Source: Elephas maximus indicus (lineage: Eukaryota > Chordata > Mammalia > Proboscidea > Elephantidae). Taken from it: a stretch of DNA of 64,000 bases. Made by a program: the position numbers and the translations under genes. Positions 57,199 to 64,000 of the stretch are shown here, piece by piece (the stretch's first letter is position 1; each line of letters begins with the position of its first letter). Under the pieces are notes generated by a model that worked only from the letters and a program-made list of their open reading frames with translations, did not search any database and was not told the origin of the DNA. The stretch is taken from contig NC_064822.1 in assembly GCF_024166365.1 (NCBI RefSeq), positions 102,854,823-102,918,822 of the forward strand. Reading direction: 5' to 3'.

Positions 57199-57545
57199 AT
57201 ACCTCATATAGAACACTCTTCGTAGGTGCAAACCGCTCACCATCCTGGAACCTACCTCCTCTTGGCTACCAGAGTGGTACAGTGAGGAACAGGTGTTTTG
57301 GAAAGAGAAAGATTGGGCACAAAGAGATTTGCATTCTGGCTCCCTGCTGAGCCACTAACTAGTAGGATCTGGGGAATAAAGTCACCTCTGTGGGCCTTGG
57401 TTTCTTCATCTGAAAAATTAGGAGGCTGAATTAGATGATGATTTATAGTTTCTTTTTTTTTTATATATATACTTTAGTGTACTATGATAGTAATTGCTCC
57501 CAAATGAACATATTTTTGGCATTATTATACTGTCAAATTTTATCT

Positions 57546-57713
57546 AAACCAAAAAACCAAACCTGTTGTCATTGAGTCGATTCTTACTCATAGTGGCCCT
57601 ATAGGACAGAGCAGAACTGCCCCGTAAGGTTTCCAAGAAGTGGCTGGTGGACTCAAACTGCTGACCTTATGTTTAACAGCCAAGCTCTTAATCACTGGGC
57701 ACCAGGGCTCCAG
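57546..57713 (-). mobile_element. AfroSINE, short variant
   Basis: AAACCAAAAAACCAAACCTG to GGGCACCAGGGCTCC. ATTTTATCTA lies left of it and ATTTTATTTA right, a likely target-site duplication. Confidence 0.92.
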
Positions 57714-57859
57714 ATTTTATTTACTTAGACTTAAAATATCCATTCTTTCTTAATATGAAGATTTCCTTCATTAATCACTTCACAGCAGCTGAGTTCAAAA
57801 GCTGGAAAAACACAACATATATCTGACATTAAACTCATCTGTCTCAGCTTCCTACTTAC

Positions 57860-57939
57860 AAGAGGATCTTGCAGGCTTCATTGTTTATCCCACCCATTGA
57901 ATCATAATAGGTAATATTCTTCTTTCTAAAGTCCACAAC
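57860..57939 (-). CDS. SENP1: SENP1 exon with catalytic aspartate
   Basis: 80 bp: [20 protein letters not shown], then EACKIL and the first two bases of a Leu codon. The Asp of YYDSMGG (codon 57903-57901) is the second member of the His-Asp-Cys triad, residue 550 by counting. The acceptor is TTCCCAG at the right, the donor GTAAGT at the left. K replaces the R I recall in human NEACRIL, a conservative change. Confidence 0.97.
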
Positions 57940-58813
57940 CTGGGAATAAGAAAAAAATCTGTGTGTTTATGAAGTGAAAAAAACTGGTTTCTCAGCTGGT
58001 CCCTTCCCTGGCACTGGATTATTCTGCCAGATTTCCTGGGAAATCATGCCAAGTTTGATTGCTACTTTGCATTATACCATTTTTTTTTTTTAAATCTGCA
58101 GAGAAAATAAGAACACAGGGATTATTTACATGGAACTAAGGATGAGGCTGACCAATCGGAGGCCTCAGTAATTGCCCTGAAACCTTTCCCGAGTGCGTTC
58201 TCCATCTGCAAGGTGGGCAACAGTGACAACATGCTCTGCAGAGAACCTAAGCTGAATGAGATCATCTCTATACAGTTCAGAAAGATAGGGAAAAGATTCC
58301 AGGTTTTGTTTCTTTACCTTGAGAATTCCCTTTTGGCTTTGTGCTTTTCAAATGTAATTCAAAACAGACTGTAAAATAACTTTTACACTTTTACAGCTGC
58401 ATTAAGCTAAGGTATCATGTTCTCAGAGCCATAAAAAGTATTAAAACACTAAGTATACAACACAACTCATAATTAGGCAGAAAATAATAATCACAGAATC
58501 GGAGTTGACAACATCATTAAGAAGTCATTTTTTTCTCCCCATGCCTTGCCTTGACACTGCTTCGCCAACCTGTAACTCTCTTTCAAATTTTTTCCAGAAA
58601 AGAAAATTGCACAGCTTTCTTCAAAGTCTAAGTATCTCCCATTCTTGACAGAGGGTTCATTGATCTATCTGATTTTTATTCAACTTACCACAGCACACTA
58701 TTACTTTCTCTCAATCCTCAAGTGAAAATGTAGAACTACTACTCACTACCCTCTGTGTATTCTGTAATTATACATTTCTTTTAACTTTTATCAGATATAA
58801 AAGAGGTACTCAC
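57940..58813 (-). other. SENP1: SENP1 intron (short, no SINE)
   Basis: 874 bp, phase 0, donor GTGAGT at 58813 and acceptor CCCAG ending at 57940. I see no repeat of the AfroSINE or L1 kind. An 11-T run lies near 58080-58091. Confidence 0.92.
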
Positions 58814-59017
58814 AGCTAAACACCAGTGTACACCCAGGTGAATGGGCACCAAGAGAATGTCAACTGAAAATACATCCACTTTCTTGGTCCAGCGTTTCAC
58901 TGCCTGATATCCAGCCGTTTTTAACTTAGTGAAGAAAAAGGTATTAAATGCATGCACACTTGGCAATCCCTTCTCTTTACTTCGCTCCATCAGCATGTTC
59001 ATGTAGAAATTGATTAT
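58814..59017 (-). CDS. SENP1: SENP1 exon with catalytic histidine
   Basis: 204 bp, 68 codons, phase 0 at both ends: [20 protein letters not shown], then [20 protein letters not shown], then [20 protein letters not shown] and LGVHWCLA. The His of GVHW (codon 58828-58826) is the catalytic base, residue 533 by counting; the adjacent Trp (W534) lines the SUMO Gly-Gly tunnel. The acceptor CCCACAG ends at 59018. The preceding exon, with the LNWLNDE motif, was not found in the window. Confidence 0.98.
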
Positions 59018-59077
59018 CTGTGGGAAGAGATTTTATGTATTAGAATACCCTGGCCTTTCTGTGTAGTTGTACTATAC

Positions 59078-59097
59078 GGGGGGGGGGGGGGGGGGGG
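59078..59097. repeat. G20 homopolymer
   Basis: Twenty consecutive G residues in a SENP1 intron, 60 bp upstream of the 204-bp exon in gene orientation (C20 in the pre-mRNA). Its length is uncertain in any assembly. Confidence 0.8.
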
Positions 59098-61310
59098 AAG
59101 CAACTGCTGTAGCGAATAGTGTATGTCATCGTTTCCTGTTCAACTCAAGACTTAAACATCCAACAGGTTCATGCCCTGTAACAAATTCTGATTAGAAGGG
59201 AGGAGGGTTGAGGTGGTTATAAACAGCAAAAAGAGGAAAAGCTGGTATGTATGTGTATATATACGTATATGTGTATCTAAAATGGGGTTTGGGATACAAA
59301 TGGGCAGATGCTGGCCAGACGAGGGTTAGGTCAAAAGATGAGAGAATGGAGAGGAAGGGGTGTTAGAAGGTGAGGCTTAGGAAAAAGGAACCAAGGAATG
59401 CAAGGAGTTTAATAAGGCACATTAGCAGTCCCTTTAATCTGTTGGGACTGTGTGAGCAAATTAAATAGATCTTGAGCCCACTTTGTTAGAGCCTACTGTT
59501 AATGAAGCAAAGGTTGAGAGTTCAATCCTTGTATGTAGGTCACCTAGCTTTGTACAAAGAAAGAAAATCCTGCTCCATGACTAAAGACTGTCTTTTTAGC
59601 CTAAGAAGCCATCCTGCAGAGGCAAATTGTTTGGTCTCAAGCAGAATTAAGTGATAGTGCCTATGGCCTAGGATAAACCCATCAATGGTACTAGAAAAAT
59701 ACCTCTAAACTGACAGCAGCTCAGTAATGTTACCTCTATAGAGGCAGGCATGAATGCAGCATAAAAACCTACATTACATGAGACCTGAAAGTCAAGTCAC
59801 AAACATGAAGAGTAAAGTTCTCCCCCAGAATCTACATGTTTAGCTTTCTCATCTTTGTGGATTCCATTTATGCCTTCAATATCAAGTATGAGTGAGAGAC
59901 ATGAAAATGTCTGACAGGCGAGATGTGTGATTCTTTCTGTTAATGAAACAACATCCCCTCTAATAGTAACTATGTTGTCCATGGTTCCTTTAGGTCCAGG
60001 ACTCCTTGGTACTAAAGCTTGAAAGTTATTGTGCTGGAAGTTGCTGCATACTTACTTTATGTGGCCAGCTGAGGCCAGGCCAGTGTCTGTCAACTACAAG
60101 GAATGAATGGGCTAACTGATCCACAACTTGGAAATATGACTAAGAAAACAGGCACATTTTTCAGAATGCTTTTTGGGGAATGGGAAAACGCCCCTGTCCT
60201 TTGACAAATATTTACACACCAGGATGCCAGAGCAGTGAGCTACTGCTCAACAGTAGGCAACTACATACTGGGTAGGCAGCAGGGAACACTGCCACGAACA
60301 CATCGGAACATGGTCTAGACCAGAGAAAGGGCCTATAGATGAGGATGCTTAGGCAGTGGCAGGGAAACCACACTCACCATGAGGCAGAACTCTGAGGTGG
60401 GGGTGGCAGAGGCTGAAGAAAGACACCGTTCTGCCTGTAGCTCTGTGGACTGAGCAACAGCAGGCCCAGCAAACCCAGAGGACTCAGGTTGTAGCTAATT
60501 CTCTGCCTAGTGTGATGCCCAGTACATTGCTAGAGCTCAGTAGCTTTAAACAATAACAAATCAAGGCACAATTAGAACTGTGTAGAGCCTAGGTGTCTCA
60601 AATCTAGGTTTCCAATCTAACTCTGCCCCTGAGGATAATGGTGATGTAGGATGCCTCTAGACTTGAGAAGGTAGCCACAGTGCACGCGGATCTACTCAGA
60701 AATACAAATTTCCAGATTGCAAACTACATTCTCCAGTGAGAGAAAATCAGCAAGGGGGGATTGATTCATCTAGCATTCTACCCACAATATCAGCCATGTT
60801 ATGAGGACAAACCCTTCAATCCAAGGGATGAAGTGAATAGGCGGATGACCTACCAGTCACTGCAAGCCAGATCTTCCACAGGGACAATTTACACATTATA
60901 ACAGGTAACATGGAATCAGGAAGGAGGTAAGAGGAATCAGAGAGCTAAAGACAGTCAAACACATAAAAGCCATGGAGATAGGTGCCCATCAGGAAGGTAT
61001 CACCTCTGGGCTCATTAGCCTAAGATTAAAAAAAAAAAAAGACGACACAAACCAGCAACATGCTACACTACCATATTTTCAGGAGAAAAAAGTTCCAGAA
61101 ACCAAAGAAGTTTAGCTGGACTTAAACAGCCTGAGTTTCCCACCCCCGCCCCCACTTTGAGAGGGAGGATTATAAAACTAAAGACTAACACAGCTGAACA
61201 GGAACAGAGACCCAGCAATCAGGACACCACATTATCTATTTCCTTTGAGAATCCTCTCTTCTATTGATTTAGTCCTGTCTCCTACCAAGGTTTCGTCACT
61301 AAGAGGGGAA

Positions 61311-61518
61311 TTTAAAAAAACTCACCACCATCAAGTTGATTCTGACTCATAGCAACCCTACAGGACAGAGTAGAACTGCCCCATAGGTTTTCCAAGTCTG
61401 TAAATCTTCATAGAAGCAGACTGCCACATCTCTCTCCTGCAGAGCAGCTGGTGGGTTTGAACTGCAGACCTTCTGGTTTGCAGCTAAGCGCTTTAACCAC
61501 TGTACTACCAGGGCTCCT
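61311..61518 (-). mobile_element. AfroSINE, long variant
   Basis: AAACTCACCACCATCAAGTT, GTAGAACTGCCCCATAGG, GAAGCAGACTGCCACATCTC and TGTACTACCAGGGCTCC. Full length, in the same direction as SENP1. Confidence 0.9.
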
Positions 61519-61575
61519 GATTCAAAACGAAATCGGTCTCTTCCAAAGTCAGCTCTTTAATTAGCTCTATCTAGT

Positions 61576-61849
61576 GATCTGGATTTCCCCTATATCCAGG
61601 TAAGAGGGAGCTTGGTGGCCTCAATATTCCCTCCTATTAGCTAAGGATGACATCTGAGGCAGAATTTAGATCCAAGTTTCTCTACTCAGTTTTTCAGCTA
61701 TTACTCTGACAAGATCTGGATTTCCCCTATATCCAGGTAAGAGGGAGCTTGGTGGCCTCAATATTCCCTCCTATTAGCTAAGGATGACATCTGAGGCAGA
61801 ATTTAGATCCAAGTTTCTCTACTCAGTTTTTCAGCTATTACTCTGACAA
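61576..61849. repeat. Perfect 137-bp tandem duplication in SENP1 intron
   Basis: Copy 1 is 61576-61712 and copy 2 is 61713-61849. Both start GATCTGGATTTCCCCTATAT and end TTACTCTGACAA, and I find no difference between them over 137 bases. The unit is not an AfroSINE, L1 or simple repeat. Identity implies a very recent event or an assembly artefact. Each unit holds CCAGGTAAGAGG, a good 5' splice-site match, but on the strand opposite to SENP1. Confidence 0.95.
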
Positions 61850-64000
61850 ATGAGGAAAATATACATAGTTCAGCCAAGATGTGATCATACCAAAAAAAAA
61901 AAAAAAAAAAACCAAGCTAAGAAATACAGTTAGAGAACAACAAGAATCCTACATGTCACCTCACAGAGGAGAGCTGAAGATGAAGGACAAAAGAAATGAG
62001 AGAAGAGATCACAGTGTTCAAGATCAAAGAGAAGCAGTGATGGTCTGAGCATCCGCTTATATTTTATAAAGAAAAGGGTCCTTCCCCGCACAGTGAGAGC
62101 CCTTTCTGCACACAAGGCTCTCTTAGCTCCAGCAGATTCTGAACTCCCTTTGAAATAGGGGCTAAAAGTAGTAGACCAGCCCTGTGCCTACTGTTTATCT
62201 TGCCAATGTACCAGCATTTGAGGGTTATTGCCAGTGCTGGTCTACTTGTCACCCTTCTCGGGGTCTACACTGCCTCCGTGGGCTTGCTGTGGCTCCTGGT
62301 GCCTATGGAGCTGCCCCTCCTGCTGCCTCACAGCCTTGGCCACGAGCGCCTGCTTGTCTATGCAGTCCTGTCTGGGGAAGGGGAGGTTTGTTTACAGTGT
62401 CATGTTTCTTTGTGATTTTATTTGAAGAGCTGCCAGGTTGAAGCTGAAAAAAGTCACTCTAAAAGAAAAGTCTACAATGCTTTCCAAGTAAGGACTTAAT
62501 CATTTTCCTGTATGTTACCACAATGACACAAATGACCATTGCTATTTGTATCTTCCTTCTTGCCCAGTAAGCCGGCCACGCTATCATTCTGTCATGCGTT
62601 TAGAAGTAAAACATTTAACTAACAGCCAAGTCTTCCATGTTTATACTCAACCCTTTCAATTTGCTTAAAAAATATTCTAAAAGTCCCGGGCTTGACAGTG
62701 CTCCTGAGCAGAAACCAAGACAACTATTAAAAAGTAGTTTTTCCAGTTTTACCTTTCTAAATTTTTACCTTACCTCCCCATTCTGATTTTTAAATTAAAT
62801 TTACCCTTGTCAACCACAAAGCCCCAAAGACTAACCAAACAGCAGCACTTGAGTATTACGGACCAGAAGGTCATTCACTCATAAGATCTGATCTAGTAAT
62901 ATTACAGAAACTAAGAAGACAGGCTTCAGGAAAGCTCTATGTATTGCGCCCATCACTCTGAACATATACATAGGCTTTTTCTCAAATACAAATTCAAGTA
63001 ACAAATTATTAGAATCACTGCTACAGTTTTAGAGAAAGATAGGTAGGTAACATCTATTATTACGGAGTCATAAAATGACAACTGAAATTACTACTCTCCA
63101 TGTTACCCTGCACAACTCCCAGGTTTTTCAGGGCTAAGAGGTAAGCTAAAATAATGTGGAAGCCAATGAGTCAGTAAGAAACACTACACCTTCCATTGTG
63201 ATCATTTTAATCCACATGTAATAGTGCAGGGCATATGGTAAATTGTATTCATGTGACTAATTTATCTCACTTTTTATTATCTTTTGCAATCAGTTTTTAT
63301 TCTCTAAGGAAAATCTATTTCCTGTTCTAGGTTTGTCTAGCTGTACTTAATGTCTTGCAGGCTGGGTCCTCCTTTTACCGAGCATCACTCAGTTTTAACT
63401 ACTCCTCGAAAACAGAATTAACATATTAAGCTATGATCACTACATTCCCCCATTTTCATGGATGATTTATGTTCTAAAAGTTACAATGCCAGACAAAGAG
63501 TTATGTGCTCTGGTTCCAGACCCTGAATATGCAATGAAAACCACGTGACCTTGTTACATCCCTTATGAAGTTTTACTTTTTACTTCACCACTACCAATCA
63601 AGTAAGAATACTTTCTCTGTCTCTGTACACAAGGCTATTATGATGTTAAATAGCTGAAAGACATCTTTCCTTTCAGAGAAGAGGCTTACAAAATAGGTAA
63701 TTAGTCTGCCTGGTTAGCTATGGTGTCAGTATTGTTATAGCCTGCTATGTAGGTTTTATGTCAATTCCATCCGCCACCACCCCCAATATTTGCAATGAGT
63801 CTTATCCTCATGGCCTTTCTCCAGCTGGTAAAGTTAGAAATGCAATATTCAAGCAGTCCAATGTTTTCCCATTTTGGAAACAACTGGGAATTATTAATAT
63901 GGGCTTGCAAAGGAGCCAACAAGAAGACATGCCTGTTTGCTACCCTTCCAGTTCAACCATGTAAATTGATATTAAGGGATGATGAGAGAACAGAGCTCTG

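Larger units (their letters stand above)
56386..57859 (-). other. SENP1: SENP1 intron carrying three AfroSINEs
   Basis: 1474 bp, phase 2, donor GTAAGT at 57859 and acceptor TTTAG. It contains AfroSINEs at 56850-57011, 57029-57198 and 57546-57713. Confidence 0.92.
59018..64000 (-). other. SENP1: SENP1 intron, continuing past the window
   Basis: At least 4983 bp. I searched by eye on the minus strand for codons of the preceding exon (the TRKDIQTLNHLNWLNDE region) and found none. It contains a 20-G run, an AfroSINE, a perfect 137-bp tandem duplication and poly(A) tracts. The last 2 kb (62.4-64 kb) is AT-rich and unassigned. Small open frames at 62184-62441 are non-coding by content. Confidence 0.85.

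Noticed and set aside
62184..62441. Short open frames with Leu/Pro-rich translation in the SENP1 intron
   Set aside because: Three frames are open over the same GC-richer patch. No match to the preceding SENP1 exon or to any known domain.

Overview
The window is vertebrate nuclear DNA from a placental mammal. It holds the 5' end of one gene and the 3' end of another, separated by about 46 kb of retroposon-rich intergenic sequence. The most abundant interspersed repeat is an AfroSINE-type tRNA-derived SINE (tail with CTATGAGTCGGAATC-like sequence, head with CTGGTGGCGCAGTGGTTAAG-like sequence). This points to an afrotherian; elephant or a close relative is most likely, but the species is an inference. 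Gene order (COL2A1 then SENP1, both on the minus strand) matches human chromosome 12q13.11.

Left end (1-4606, minus strand): COL2A1, pro-alpha1(II) collagen. The first 112 bases are the 5' part of exon 2, the alternatively spliced cysteine-rich (von Willebrand C) exon specific to type IIA procollagen. Intron 1 (113-4335) contains the SOX9-dependent chondrocyte enhancer, with its 48-bp core at 2135-2182, plus G-rich tracts, a 9-bp minisatellite and an AC microsatellite. Exon 1 codes for the signal peptide (4336-4420). The 5' UTR has a four-codon upstream ORF, and a TATA-like box lies at 4600-4606 inside a CpG island running to about 5.6 kb.

Middle (about 5.6-50.6 kb): no protein-coding gene was recognised. 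This stretch is layered transposable elements: many AfroSINEs, four tRNA-Gly-headed SINEs with an RTE-like tail, RTE/BovB-like LINE 3' ends, several L1s (one young-looking with an open ORF2 tail and perfect target-site duplications), ERVL/MaLR-type LTRs, old MIR and L2 remnants, two MER5A-like hAT MITEs and a decayed hAT transposase at 36.2-37.3 kb. Nested insertions give a relative chronology.

Right end (about 50.6-64 kb, minus strand): the last five coding exons of SENP1, the SUMO-specific cysteine protease. They are 59017-58814, 57939-57860, 56385-56301, 53819-53724 and 52721-52659, followed by a 3' UTR of about 2 kb. Together they code for the C-terminal 175 residues with an intact His-Asp-Cys triad, and the codon count fits a 644-residue protein exactly. 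The introns carry AfroSINEs, an antisense L1 and a perfect 137-bp tandem duplication.

I found no operon-like, CRISPR-like or otherwise novel multi-gene system. The points most worth a second look are the tandem duplication, the collagen upstream ORF and enhancer, the composite SINE family, the nested retroposons and the hAT fossil.
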